Source of the DNA: Glaciimonas sp. PAMC28666
Lineage (GTDB): Bacteria > Pseudomonadota > Gammaproteobacteria > Burkholderiales > Burkholderiaceae_D
Length of the DNA stretch: 64,000 nt
NCBI RefSeq assembly: GCF_016917355.1
Contig: NZ_CP070304.1
Location: 3,162,001 to 3,226,000, forward strand
Direction: 5' to 3'
Within the stretch, counting starts at the first letter, position 1. Each line of letters starts with the position of its first letter. Of this stretch, positions 17,355-25,953 are shown piece by piece. The notes under the pieces are model-generated. The model was given only the letters and a program-made list of their open reading frames with translations, was not told where the DNA came from and searched no databases. The translations under genes and the position numbers were made by a program.

Positions 17355-17972
17355 TCAAATGCTCGCAGCCCGTTCGAGCTCCGCGCCAAGCTTTTCCACA
17401 AAGCGTTCCATCGTTTCCTCGCCTAAATCAACCGCCTTAGCCCCACCGCCGGCAACGAATGTTACGTCGGTGATCCCGATTACGCCAAGTACGAGGCGCA
17501 GATATTGGGTTGCGATGTCGCGATTCTGAATGGGCGATCCTTCGAGATAGATGCCGCCGGATGCGATCAATACGGTTGCCTTCTTTCCCGTCACAAGACC
17601 CCGTCCATCGAAGCCCAGCGTCAACCCCTTGCGAACGACGTGGTCGATCCATGCCTTGAGCACTGCTGGCACGTTGTAGTTGTAGACAGGCGTCGCAATA
17701 ACAATGTGATCGACGGCGAGCACCTCCGCAACGAGTTCGTTCGAGAGCTGTAACGCGTTCGCCATCTCGGGAGAATGCTGTTCCGCAGGGGTGAAGTAGG
17801 CCTGCAGCCAGGCAGCGTTGACAAATTGAAGTCCGGCGTCCATGAGGTCGCGTTCGATCACTTCGCCCTCTGAATGGGCGGCAAGCCAATCGTGGACGAA
17901 GCGACGCGTCATGTTGCGCGACACGGAGTGCTTGCCACGAGGGCTGGTCTCGATTACCAAAAGCTTAGTCAT
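17355..17972 (-). CDS. azoR: FMN-dependent NAD(P)H azoreductase
   Basis: A 205-residue flavodoxin-fold enzyme of AzoR length (201 in E. coli). It reduces quinones and azo compounds with NAD(P)H. The FMN phosphate loop is [11 protein letters not shown] near residues 8-18, and the isoalloxazine loop is [20 protein letters not shown]. The segment [18 protein letters not shown] is also typical. It is divergent from a LysR gene, which is the usual regulator arrangement for this family. Confidence 0.92.
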   Translation of the reverse strand: MTKLLVIETSPRGKHSVSRNMTRRFVHDWLAAHSEGEVIERDLMDAGLQFVNAAWLQAYFTPAEQHSPEMANALQLSNELVAEVLAVDHIVIATPVYNYNVPAVLKAWIDHVVRKGLTLGFDGRGLVTGKKATVLIASGGIYLEGSPIQNRDIATQYLRLVLGVIGITDVTFVAGGGAKAVDLGEETMERFVEKLGAELERAASI

Positions 17973-18044
17973 GACAATAATCCTTAAAAATAGCTTTGAG
18001 AGAAACGCCTGAAGCTTGTCGATCAGGCTGATTGCGTGCCTACA

Positions 18045-18074
18045 CTATATCGCCGCGCTTTTATGTCCGATAGA
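18045..18074. promoter_or_regulatory. candidate LysR-type operator between azoR and its regulator
   Basis: Imperfect dyad CTATATCG (18045-18052) / CGATAGAG (18067-18074), seven of eight pairs matching, in the 161-bp divergent gap. Position and form fit a LysR recognition site, but spacing was not compared with a known operator. Confidence 0.35.
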
Positions 18075-18133
18075 GATTAAAATGTGATGAAATCCATCTG
18101 AAAAGGTGATGGAGTTGTAATGGAGAAAATATT

Positions 18134-19027
18134 TTGATTGGAAGTCTGACGCTTGATCAGTTACGTGTACTGGTAACGATTGCAGATACGGGCAGCTTTT
18201 CTGCCGCTGGCCGAAAACTTGGTCGCGTGCAATCTGCCATCAGCCAGACCATCGGGACGCTTGAGGATGTGCAAGGCGTGTTGCTGTTTGACCGCATTGG
18301 CCACCGCCCGAGCTTGACCGAGACGGGAAGGGTTTTAGTCGAGCAGGCGCGCTTGGTCCTGGCGAGCGCGGCTCGATTCGAGGGAGTGGCAATGGGGACG
18401 CGCTCTGGCTTGGAACCAGAGCTTGTCATTGCGATCGATCCTCTGGCACCTACGGCGCCATTAATCGAAAGCCTGTCCGCGCTGAGCCAAACTTTTCCAA
18501 ATTTGCCAGTCAGCTTTTCGACAGAAGGTCTGGGCGGTTCATTGAGACGTTTGCGAAGTAATCCAGCCGCCATCGGGATCTGCTTATTGCTTCCTTCTAT
18601 TCCAGACGACATTGCCGCCTATCCGCTGCTACGTGTCGGCATGCACGCTGTGGTGGCGTCAGGGCATCCGCTCGCTTCGCTAGGACGTCCGGCGACGCAG
18701 ACCGATCTGGAGCCTTATGTCCAGCTGGTACTTTCAGACCCTATCAATCCCGCTGGTGAGAGCTTTGGGGTTGCGAGTGTAAAACTGTGGCGCTTCGTGG
18801 ATCTCGGCCGCCGCCTGGACTTCCTGCTCGGCGGTTTCGGATGGTGCCGCATGCCCGACCATCTCGTGTCCCCATTAATTGCTACCGGGAGCCTGGTTGC
18901 GCTGCACATCGAGCACGATCCAACGCCCCGCGAGGGGCTGACGATTTATGCAGCGCATCAGCGTAGCCGCACGCTCGGGCCTGCGGGGCGATGGCTACTG
19001 GACGATCTCAGGCGGCGTCTTTCATAA
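18134..19027 (+). CDS. LysR-family transcriptional regulator
   Basis: A 297-residue LysR regulator. The N-terminal winged helix-turn-helix covers about residues 5-65 (LDQLRVLVTIADTGSFSAAG and SAISQTIGTLED), followed by a linker helix and a periplasmic-binding-protein-like effector domain. The start is TTG at 18134 with GGAGA at 18122-18126. It is divergent from azoR, and probably regulates azoR in response to quinone- or electrophile-type stress, as related pairs do. That role is inferred. Confidence 0.88.
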   Translation: MIGSLTLDQLRVLVTIADTGSFSAAGRKLGRVQSAISQTIGTLEDVQGVLLFDRIGHRPSLTETGRVLVEQARLVLASAARFEGVAMGTRSGLEPELVIAIDPLAPTAPLIESLSALSQTFPNLPVSFSTEGLGGSLRRLRSNPAAIGICLLLPSIPDDIAAYPLLRVGMHAVVASGHPLASLGRPATQTDLEPYVQLVLSDPINPAGESFGVASVKLWRFVDLGRRLDFLLGGFGWCRMPDHLVSPLIATGSLVALHIEHDPTPREGLTIYAAHQRSRTLGPAGRWLLDDLRRRLS

Positions 19028-19108
19028 AACATTCCGCGCCGGATAAGACACTGGATATCCTTCCTGGGGCAGGAAGACGCTCCGCTTTGGTGATAATCTG
19101 CTTATTTT

Positions 19109-19137
19109 AATTAATAAAGACAGTTGATTTATTAATT
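19109..19137. promoter_or_regulatory. operator-like dyad upstream of the sugar ABC operon
   Basis: AATTAATAAA and TTTATTAATT form perfect 10-bp arms with a 9-bp spacer. AT-rich dyads of this shape are typical binding sites of ROK repressors (NagC/Mlc/XylR family), and a ROK gene lies in this operon. It overlaps the -35 box of the predicted promoter, which fits repression. Confidence 0.6.
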
Positions 19138-19152
19138 TAATGCGCTTATATT
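19124..19152 (+). promoter_or_regulatory. sigma70-type promoter of the sugar ABC operon
   Basis: -35 TTGATT (19124-19129), 17-bp spacer, -10 TATATT (19147-19152). The -35 box is covered by the AT-rich dyad at 19109-19137. Transcription would begin near 19159, leaving a leader of about 100 nt. Confidence 0.6.
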
Positions 19153-19261
19153 ACGAATCAGAAAGACCGTAAATCCGCTGTCGACAAAGCATAAAATTAT
19201 TTTTTGATATCGTGATTTGCCGTCCTTTCGATCTCATTATTTAGACCCGGAGGAGACATAA

Positions 19262-20233
19262 ATGACGTTAAAACATCGCATTGCTCTCGCTATATTGACG
19301 ATGGCCGCAGGACTGACAGGGGCAGCAGACCAACCCGTAATTGGACTGATTACCAAGACTGATACCAACCCTTATTTCGTTAAAATGAAGGAGGGCGCGC
19401 AGGAGGCTGCCAAGGCCAAGGGGGTTAAATTGCTGACCGCCGCAGGTAAGTCCGACGGCGACAACGCTGGTCAGATCGCAGCCATTGAGAACATGATTGC
19501 CGCGGGCGCAAAAGTTATTCTGATTACGCCGAGCGACGCCAGAGCCATTGTTCCTACCCTGAAAAAAGCACGCGCCCAAGGTGTGATGGTGATTACCCTG
19601 GATAGTCCGACCGATCCCCAAACTGCGGCAGACGCCTTATTTGCCACGGACAATTTCAAGGCCGGTGTGCTGATTGGTGAATATGCCAAAGCAGCCTTTG
19701 GTGACAAACCGGCGAAGATCGCAACGCTGGATTTATTTCCCGGGCATCCTGTGGGCATCCAGCGCCACGACGGTTTTCTGCAAGGTTTCGGCGTGAAAAA
19801 AGGCGATGCAAGCATCGTCTGCATGCAGGATAGCTACGGCGACCAGGCCAAAGGCCAGACTGCTATGGAAAATTGCCTTCAAAAGAATCCTGAGATCAAT
19901 CTGGTGTACACCATTAATGAGCCTGCCGCAGCGGGCGCTTACAAGGCGTTAAAGGCCGCCGGTAAAGAAAAAAGCGTGATGATCCTCTCGGTCGATGGCG
20001 GTTGCGACGGTGTGCGCAATGTGAAGGCGGGCGTGATTGCTGCAACTTCGCAGCAGTATCCATTGCGGATGGCCGCACTCGGGGTTGATGCGGGTGCCGA
20101 GTATATTAAAACCGGCAAAAAGGTCAGTGGTTACGTTGATACCGGCGTTATGCTGATCACGGATAAACAGCAAAAAAATATTGAAAGCAAAGATAGTGCG
20201 TTCGGTCTGAATGCTTGTTGGGGCAAGAAATAA
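19262..20233 (+). CDS. frcB: sugar ABC transporter substrate-binding protein (fructose/ribose type)
   Basis: A 323-residue periplasmic binding protein of the RbsB/FrcB family (Peripla_BP_4 fold). The signal peptide covers about residues 1-22, ending near LTGAA. The ligand-binding start IGLITKTDTNPYFVKMKEG is intact, as are the hinge and later segments such as LSVDGGCDGVRNVKAG. The RBS GGAGGAGA precedes ATG 19262. It is first in an operon with permease, ATPase, mutarotase, ROK regulator and a sugar kinase; fructose is the most likely substrate by comparison with frcBCAK loci. A strong hairpin follows the stop, which would make this gene more expressed than the rest. Confidence 0.88.
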   Translation: MTLKHRIALAILTMAAGLTGAADQPVIGLITKTDTNPYFVKMKEGAQEAAKAKGVKLLTAAGKSDGDNAGQIAAIENMIAAGAKVILITPSDARAIVPTLKKARAQGVMVITLDSPTDPQTAADALFATDNFKAGVLIGEYAKAAFGDKPAKIATLDLFPGHPVGIQRHDGFLQGFGVKKGDASIVCMQDSYGDQAKGQTAMENCLQKNPEINLVYTINEPAAAGAYKALKAAGKEKSVMILSVDGGCDGVRNVKAGVIAATSQQYPLRMAALGVDAGAEYIKTGKKVSGYVDTGVMLITDKQQKNIESKDSAFGLNACWGKK

Positions 20234-20242
20234 TGTGAGCCT

Positions 20243-20303
20243 GGGCTGGCGAACAATCGATGGGTTTTCAAATCGATAAGCGGACAACAGCCAGCCCTTT
20301 TTT
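20243..20303 (+). terminator. intercistronic terminator/attenuator after the binding-protein gene
   Basis: GGGCTGGC (20243-20250) pairs with GCCAGCCC (20290-20297), followed by six T. The long loop contains two ATCGAT copies that can also pair. It lies between the binding protein and permease genes, a usual place for partial termination. Confidence 0.7.
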
Positions 20304-20325
20304 GGACCAACATGGAATCCTATTT

Positions 20326-21306
20326 ATGCAGCTTATGAAGCTTTATTTAGATCGCTCACACCTAAACCGATTACCTCCGCTGTCCTCGTTGGGACCATGT
20401 ATTGCACTGTTGGCAGCATGTTTATTTTTTTCAATGCAATCCGACCGTTTTCTAAGTGGTCAAAATTTTTCTCTGATTCTTCAACAAGTGACGGTGGTTG
20501 GGGTGATCGCCATCGGACAGACGCTGATCATTCTGACAGCCGGTATCGACCTGTCGTGCGGTATGGCAATGGCGTTAGGCTCGGTGGTCATGACCAAGTT
20601 CGCGACGGACCATGGTGTGCATCCTTATCTTGCTGTGGGTTGTGGTTTGCTGGCTTGCACATTGGTTGGTTACCTGAACGGGGCGTTAGTGACCAAAGTC
20701 AGATTGCCGGCATTCATTGTCACTCTAGGGACGATGAACATTGTGTTTGCGATCACCCAGGTGTATTCCGGTGCCCAAACGGTGACCAACTTGCCTGACG
20801 CATTACTATTTTTTGGCAATACGTTTCAGCTAGGTCAGACGAATATTACGTATGGCACTGTGTTGATGTTGGCGCTGTATCTGCTGACGTGGTTTTACTT
20901 GCGAGATACCGCACCCGGTCGGCATATTTATGCCGTCGGCAATAATCGCGAAGCGGCACGTCTGACCGGTATTGCCACTGATCGCGTACTTCTTAATGTG
21001 TATATGCTGGCCGGTTTGCTATACGGTATTGCCGCGCTCCTATCTGTGGCTCGCATGGGTGTTGGTGATCCGCAGGCGGGTCAAACCGATAATCTTGATA
21101 GCATCACGGCGGTGGTTCTCGGCGGTACCAGCCTGTTTGGTGGACGAGGGATGATTGGCGGCACTCTAATCGGCGTCTTGATTGTCGGCGTGTTCCGAAA
21201 TGGCTTAACCCTGATGGGCGTACCGTCCGTGTTTCAGGTAATGGTCACCGGCATTCTGGTCATCCTGGCAGTCGCTACCGACCAGTTCACGCACAAGAAA
21301 GGTTGA
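20326..21306 (+). CDS. frcC: sugar ABC transporter permease (FrcC/RbsC family)
   Basis: A 326-residue inner-membrane permease with about 8-10 hydrophobic segments, beginning with LGPCIALLAACLFF. The BPD_transp_2 pattern with GQTLIILTAGIDLS and the cytoplasmic EAA-like loop GNNREAARLTGI is present. I chose ATG 20326 (alternative 20335), because an in-frame upstream start at 20260 would lie inside the terminator hairpin and has no RBS. It forms the channel for the binding protein encoded upstream and overlaps the ATPase gene region. Confidence 0.88.
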   Translation: MQLMKLYLDRSHLNRLPPLSSLGPCIALLAACLFFSMQSDRFLSGQNFSLILQQVTVVGVIAIGQTLIILTAGIDLSCGMAMALGSVVMTKFATDHGVHPYLAVGCGLLACTLVGYLNGALVTKVRLPAFIVTLGTMNIVFAITQVYSGAQTVTNLPDALLFFGNTFQLGQTNITYGTVLMLALYLLTWFYLRDTAPGRHIYAVGNNREAARLTGIATDRVLLNVYMLAGLLYGIAALLSVARMGVGDPQAGQTDNLDSITAVVLGGTSLFGGRGMIGGTLIGVLIVGVFRNGLTLMGVPSVFQVMVTGILVILAVATDQFTHKKG

Positions 21307-21308
21307 AA

Positions 21309-22103
21309 ATGACGACGCATACTTCAACCACTATTTTTCAGGCGCGTGGCATCATTAAACGATACGGCCATGTGACAGCATTGGATGGTGTCGACTTTGA
21401 CCTTCGTGCTGGCGAAATTCTTGCGGTGATTGGTGATAATGGCGCAGGTAAATCCAGTTTGATCAAGGCGCTCTCTGGCGCTATCGTGCCTGATTCTGGT
21501 GAGATGATGCTGGATGGTCAGGTGGTCCAGTTTCGCTCGCCGATTGACGCTCGTCGTTACGGGATTGAAACGGTCTACCAGGACTTGGCTGTAGCGCCCG
21601 CGATGACCATTGCGGAAAATCTGTTTCTGGGACGTGAAATAGTGAAAGCAGGCTTTCTGGGAAAATTTCTGAAGGTGATCGACAAGAAGAAAATGCTGGC
21701 AGAGGCAATCAAGCATATGCAGGATCTGAAAATTGGTATTCGCTCTATGAATCAGGCGGTGGAAACCTTATCCGGCGGTCAGCGTCAGGGCGTGGCAGTT
21801 GCGCGCAGCACCGCCTTTGCCAAGCATGTCGTAATTTTGGATGAGCCAACGGCGGCATTGGGCGTGAAAGAGGGCAATATGGTCCTCGAACTGATTCGGC
21901 GGGTGCGTGACCGAGGCCTGTCGGTGATTCTGATTAGTCACAATATGCCCCATGTTTTCGAGATCGCCGACCGCATCCACATTCAGCGCCTGGGCAAGCG
22001 CGTGGCAGTGGTCGATCCTAAACACATCAGCATGTCAGATACCGTCGCCGTGATGACCGGTGCCAAGAACCCTGAAGATCTGCCGAAGGATGCACATGCT
22101 TAA
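21309..22103 (+). CDS. frcA: sugar ABC transporter ATP-binding protein (FrcA type)
   Basis: A 264-residue single-domain ATPase. Walker A is GDNGAGKSS, the signature motif is ETLSGGQRQGVAVARS, Walker B is HVVILDEPTAALG and the switch histidine is in LISHNMPHV. FrcA-type ATPases have one cassette, unlike the double RbsA. ATG 21309 is preceded by AAGAAAGG six bases before; a TTG at 21303 overlapping the permease stop is an alternative. The 3' end overlaps the next gene by eight bases. Confidence 0.92.
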   Translation: MTTHTSTTIFQARGIIKRYGHVTALDGVDFDLRAGEILAVIGDNGAGKSSLIKALSGAIVPDSGEMMLDGQVVQFRSPIDARRYGIETVYQDLAVAPAMTIAENLFLGREIVKAGFLGKFLKVIDKKKMLAEAIKHMQDLKIGIRSMNQAVETLSGGQRQGVAVARSTAFAKHVVILDEPTAALGVKEGNMVLELIRRVRDRGLSVILISHNMPHVFEIADRIHIQRLGKRVAVVDPKHISMSDTVAVMTGAKNPEDLPKDAHA

Positions 22104-22548
22104 AGGTATCGATCCGCTGTTGTCCCCGGCGCTGCTGAAGATACTCTGTGAAATGGGTCATGGCGATGAAATCGCGGTGGTGGACGCCAACTTTACCGCC
22201 GAATCTCTGGGGCAGGGCAAGCCGATCATCAGGCTGCCAGGGTGCGATTTGTATCGGACGTGCGCCGCCATTTTATCGGTCTTCCCGCTAGACACTGCAG
22301 TCACGCAACCGGTCGCCTACATGCGGGTATCGGATGCCCCGGCGGCCCACACATCTTCTGTGCAGTTATCGGTAATCGAATTGCTGGAGACCTCTGGTTC
22401 GGCTGCGTCCGAACGATGTGAAGCGATGGAACGGTTCATTTTTTATGAGCGAGTTAAACACGCGTATGCGATTGTACAAACAGGTGAGATGCAATCTTAC
22501 GCAAATTTTATTTTCAAAAAAGGCGTAATCAGTTGGCTAAGTGCATAG
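22096..22548 (+). CDS. RbsD/FucU-family sugar mutarotase
   Basis: A 150-residue protein starting MLKGIDPLLSPALLKIL, with the catalytic-site segment GHGDEIAVVDANF that is diagnostic of RbsD/FucU mutarotases, which interconvert sugar anomers. Length is near that of FucU (140). Its ATG lies inside the last codons of the ATPase gene (ATGCTTAA overlap), so translation is coupled. It probably supplies the anomer used by the kinase of the operon. Which sugar is not clear from sequence; FucU-like proteins also occur in fructose operons. Confidence 0.85.
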   Translation: MLKGIDPLLSPALLKILCEMGHGDEIAVVDANFTAESLGQGKPIIRLPGCDLYRTCAAILSVFPLDTAVTQPVAYMRVSDAPAAHTSSVQLSVIELLETSGSAASERCEAMERFIFYERVKHAYAIVQTGEMQSYANFIFKKGVISWLSA

Positions 22549-22778
22549 CTAAATGTGCAGCAATGCCCAAAAAGGAAATTAAGGCAGATTTCACCCGAAA
22601 CGGATGACGCGACGCTAAAAACAAACGCTTGCAGATTTAGCAATGGTGGGCCTCGCGAGGGAAACGCATTACGCGGGCCGAGGCTGGAAAAGTGTGTAAT
22701 TATGCCGTTATATTTTCTTGTCATGAGAACAAAATTGGCGATAATTCGCAAGAAATGCATACTTTTATCTAAGAAAGT

Positions 22779-22795
22779 AAGCGGTGAAACCGCTT
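22779..22795. promoter_or_regulatory. inverted repeat upstream of the ROK gene
   Basis: AAGCGGTGAAACCGCTT is a perfect 7-bp dyad with a 3-bp centre, nine bases before the ATG at 22804. It could be an operator or an RNA hairpin limiting translation of the regulator; no classical ribosome binding site is visible there. Confidence 0.4.
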
Positions 22796-22803
22796 CTATA
22801 AAT

Positions 22804-24051
22804 ATGAAAAATGCACGCACGGAATCATCGTTAGGGGAACACGACGATAGTGAATGGCTCAAGCCACGTGGCTCGAATCAGGTTGGCATGAGTCAGTTTA
22901 ACGAGCGCGTGGTGTTGCAAGCGATACGATTTCACGGCAGCATGCCAAAAGCCGACCTTGCCCGGCTCACCAAGCTCAGTACGCAAACGGTATCACTCAT
23001 CATTAATCGCCTGCTCGAAGAAGGCCTGGTGATCAAGCTCGCGCCGTTGCGCGGCAAGGTTGGCCAACCCTCTGTGCCGATAGCGTTGAATCCGGACGGT
23101 GCATTTTCTATTGGCATCAAGATTGGTCGCCGCAGTCTGGATGTGTTGCTGGTCGACTTTGTCGGGAACGCACGCGAGCGCTCTTCTTTGTCGTATGCAT
23201 TTCCTGATTCTGATGTGCTGTTTGCCGAAATTAAACGGCAATTAAAAAACATGCGTGCGCTGCTCGGTCCCAAGCGAACAAAACGACTCAGCGGAATCGG
23301 TATTGCGGCACCGTTGGCATTGGGCGGGTGGCAAATGCTTCTTGGAATGCCTTCTGAGCAAGCAGAAAAATGGAAGCAGCTTGATATCCGGGAGAGCGTG
23401 CAAGCAATGACGGATTTGCCGGTAGAGTTCGCCAAAGACACCGCGGCCGCCTGTGTAGCGGAACTGGTCGCTGGCAGAGGCAGAAGTATTAGGAGTTTCT
23501 TGTATGTGTTTGTCGACACCTTTATCGGCGGCGGGCTGGTCATCGACAGCCATTTGCGCGGCGGTCTTCACGGGAATGCGGGCGCACTTGCCTCGATCCC
23601 GCTCGGCTTGGCGAGCAGGGAGAGCACAACCGCGCCGGAACAATTGGTAAGCGATGCATCCCTTTTCAAGCTCGAACAATTGTTTGCTGCGGCGGGTCTG
23701 GACGAGTCCGCATCCTTTGATGAACGTGCATTACACGCGCCTTGGATGACGCATACAAGCGCGTGGCTCGATGATGCCGCCCGTGCAATCGCACTTGCCA
23801 TCAACAGCGCCACCTGCTTGCTGGATCTGGACAAAATCATTATCGATGGATCTTGTGATCGAACCTTGCTCGAAAAACTCATCGAAGAAGTAGAAAGCGC
23901 GCTCGGGTATTACAATTGGGAAGGTGTGTCGCGTCCAGAAATACTTGCCGGAACCATCGGCGCGGACGCCCGCGCGATAGGCGGCGCGCTATTGCCGCTT
24001 TATGCCAACTTTGCCCCTGATCGGGATTTGTTTTTGAAGTTAAGCAATTAA
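22804..24051 (+). CDS. ROK-family transcriptional regulator
   Basis: A 415-residue repressor with an N-terminal winged helix-turn-helix (FNERVVLQAIRFHGSMPKADLARLTKLSTQTVSLIINRL, about residues 36-75) and a sugar-kinase-like C-terminal domain. Pieces such as GIGIAAPLALGG and FIGGGLVIDSHLRGGLHGNAGALASIPL fit ROK folds, although the zinc-binding cysteine cluster of NagC/Mlc is not evident. The start at ATG 22804 is a judgement: the frame is open from 22555, but the upstream part is low-similarity and the first 30 residues remain uncertain. It probably controls this sugar operon. Confidence 0.83.
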   Translation: MKNARTESSLGEHDDSEWLKPRGSNQVGMSQFNERVVLQAIRFHGSMPKADLARLTKLSTQTVSLIINRLLEEGLVIKLAPLRGKVGQPSVPIALNPDGAFSIGIKIGRRSLDVLLVDFVGNARERSSLSYAFPDSDVLFAEIKRQLKNMRALLGPKRTKRLSGIGIAAPLALGGWQMLLGMPSEQAEKWKQLDIRESVQAMTDLPVEFAKDTAAACVAELVAGRGRSIRSFLYVFVDTFIGGGLVIDSHLRGGLHGNAGALASIPLGLASRESTTAPEQLVSDASLFKLEQLFAAAGLDESASFDERALHAPWMTHTSAWLDDAARAIALAINSATCLLDLDKIIIDGSCDRTLLEKLIEEVESALGYYNWEGVSRPEILAGTIGADARAIGGALLPLYANFAPDRDLFLKLSN

Positions 24052-24230
24052 CGCCGAGTGCGCACTAAAAAACGAACTTCCTTTACCAGGCAAATAAAAC
24101 AAAAAATTAACGCCGGAATGGTGACGCCAGATAGATGCGGATCTGCGGCACAGTTGCCCAAAAACAGCTACGCCGCCGCCCGTTCAAGTGGTTGGTTTTT
24201 ACGTCAATTAACGAGCAGAACGAGAATATT

Positions 24231-25178
24231 ATGATAGCGACAATTGGAGAAGCATTGGTCGATTTGATCGAGCAACCGGACGGCAGATTTCAGGCTTGTC
24301 TTGGCGGCTCGGTTTGTAATTTCACGCTGGGATTGGCGCGACAGGGCGTCGCTACCACTTACCTGAATCCCCTGTCCCGGGATAAATTCGGAAGGAAATT
24401 TTATTCTCTTCTTACAGAAAATGGCGTCAGTCTGGGCACCGATGCTCCAAGCGCGCGGCCGACTTCGCTTGCGGTGGTGAGTCTTGACGCGCAAGGGTCG
24501 CCGACGTACGCTTTCCACCGTGAAGCGGTAGCAGACCGGGACATCAGCGCCGCGTCGTTGATAGCACATTTTCCTAAGAATCTGGAATTGCTGCACACCG
24601 GTGGTTTGGCCTTAGTTCCAGATGATGTGGAAAAAATTCTTACTGCGATTAGCGAGGCCAAAAAGCGGGAAGCGATTGTCTCGATTGATGCCAATTTGCG
24701 CCCACTGGTGGTGCCCAATCGGGATGACTATGTCGACGGCGTAAAACGCGCGATTGCAACGGCGCATATCGTTAAAGTCAGTGATGAGGATCTGGAGGTT
24801 CTTGGTTTCGGCACAGCTACGTTGACAGAGCTGGCCGACACTTTATTCCATGCCTCCTCATTGCAGCTGATTGCTCTCACGCGTGGTGCGCAGGTTGCAG
24901 CCTTGCTGACGCGCACGCATCAGGTCGAATTGCCAGTGCCGGACAATCTGACTGTGGTCGATACAGTTGGCGCAGGAGACTGCTTTCATGCCGGATTAAT
25001 AGCCTATCTGGCGCGCTCGGGCAAACTGACATCGGTGCAAGAACTGGAACGGCTGGATCAACAGTTTTTACGTCACGGGCTACGACATGCGATTGCCGCC
25101 GCCAGTATCAACATCACGCGGGTTGGCTGTGATCCGGCAACATGGGACGAAACGTTGCAATTTAGTGGGCGTCTGTAA
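24231..25178 (+). CDS. PfkB-family carbohydrate kinase (fructokinase-like)
   Basis: A 315-residue cytoplasmic ribokinase-fold kinase. It starts MIATIGEALVDLI, the classic family start, with the substrate GG motif LGGSVCNFTLGLAR and the C-terminal ATP/anion-hole motif DTVGAGDCFHAGL, whose Asp is the catalytic base. An in-frame extension to 24135 has no family similarity. The operon (FrcBCA-type importer, mutarotase, ROK regulator) points to fructose 6-phosphorylation, but other sugars are possible. Confidence 0.9.
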   Translation: MIATIGEALVDLIEQPDGRFQACLGGSVCNFTLGLARQGVATTYLNPLSRDKFGRKFYSLLTENGVSLGTDAPSARPTSLAVVSLDAQGSPTYAFHREAVADRDISAASLIAHFPKNLELLHTGGLALVPDDVEKILTAISEAKKREAIVSIDANLRPLVVPNRDDYVDGVKRAIATAHIVKVSDEDLEVLGFGTATLTELADTLFHASSLQLIALTRGAQVAALLTRTHQVELPVPDNLTVVDTVGAGDCFHAGLIAYLARSGKLTSVQELERLDQQFLRHGLRHAIAAASINITRVGCDPATWDETLQFSGRL

Positions 25179-25244
25179 GTTTGTACGCGTGATTTAATCG
25201 ACATTCGCGCAGAATTATTGACACTACGCGATATTCGCTTCTGC

Positions 25245-25271
25245 CACTTGTGTCACTTGTGTCACTTGTTA
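25245..25271. repeat. 9-bp tandem repeat, three copies
   Basis: CACTTGTGT repeated twice and followed by CACTTGTTA, between the PfkB kinase and the convergent metal regulator gene. Confidence 0.8.
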
Positions 25272-25339
25272 ATCCGAGAAAATTCTTTCAGATCAACACT
25301 TCTGTTGAAGCGGAGGTATCCTTTCGTTAGGTTTCCTTC

Positions 25340-25795
25340 TCAATGGCACCCGCCGCCATGACTCCCTAAATTAACCACCGCTTCGTCGTCCATATTCGCC
25401 AAGCCCTGCAAAATCCCGCAGTCTTTAGCTGCTTGTACGCTATGGCATTGTCTGCGTAATTGCTTTAGCTGCAACTGCAGTGCTTTTAATTCCGTAATGC
25501 GATTCGCGACATGGTCAATGTGGTGGTCCAGCAGGCTATTAATTTTTTCGCAATTCTCCTCTGGTAAATCCCTAAATTGCAACAAACTGCGGACTTCTTC
25601 CAGCGTCATGTCCAGCGAGCGGCAATGGCGGATAAATTGCAGGCGCTCAACGTGACTTGGTCCGTATAGTCGGTAATTGCCGAGCGAGCGCGCCGCAAGC
25701 GGTAATAAACCTTCCCGTTCGTAATACCGGATAGTTTCAATCGGGCATCCGGAATGTGCGGATAACTCGCCGATTTTTAGCGTGGTCGTTGTCAT
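25340..25795 (-). CDS. cadR: MerR-family Cd(II)/Pb(II)-responsive regulator
   Basis: A 151-residue MerR regulator. Helix-turn-helix residues are at the N-terminus (KIGELSAHSGCPIETIRYYEREGLL). Metal-ligand cysteines Cys82, Cys117 and Cys126 have the spacing of PbrR/CadR proteins (35 and 9 residues). The C-terminal tail GSHGGGCH adds another possible metal site. It is divergent from a P1B-ATPase gene and should bind the dyad between -35 and -10 of that gene, activating on metal binding. Confidence 0.9.
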   Translation of the reverse strand: MTTTTLKIGELSAHSGCPIETIRYYEREGLLPLAARSLGNYRLYGPSHVERLQFIRHCRSLDMTLEEVRSLLQFRDLPEENCEKINSLLDHHIDHVANRITELKALQLQLKQLRRQCHSVQAAKDCGILQGLANMDDEAVVNLGSHGGGCH

Positions 25796-25885
25796 ATTGC
25801 TCGTGCCTTTCTGAAGTGAAGCGCGCTAAAAATAGTGCATTTTTCAACATTTTCGACATTTGTTGACGATTTTTTGCACTACTGC

Positions 25886-25916
25886 TTGACTCTATAGTAG
25901 CTACAGGGTTTTAAAT
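25886..25916 (+). promoter_or_regulatory. MerR-type promoter/operator of the metal ATPase
   Basis: -35 TTGACT (25886-25891), long 19-bp spacer and -10 TTAAAT (25911-25916). The spacer holds the dyad CTATAGTAGCTACAG, similar to mer/cad/pbr operators. The extended spacer is the hallmark of MerR activation by DNA distortion. Confidence 0.8.
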
Positions 25917-25953
25917 AAGCAAGGTGATCCAATAGTTAATTCAGGAGCGATGT

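Noticed and set aside
22555-22803. N-terminal extension of the ROK regulator
   Set aside because: No winged-helix similarity and unlike composition; the conserved start region begins near 22804.
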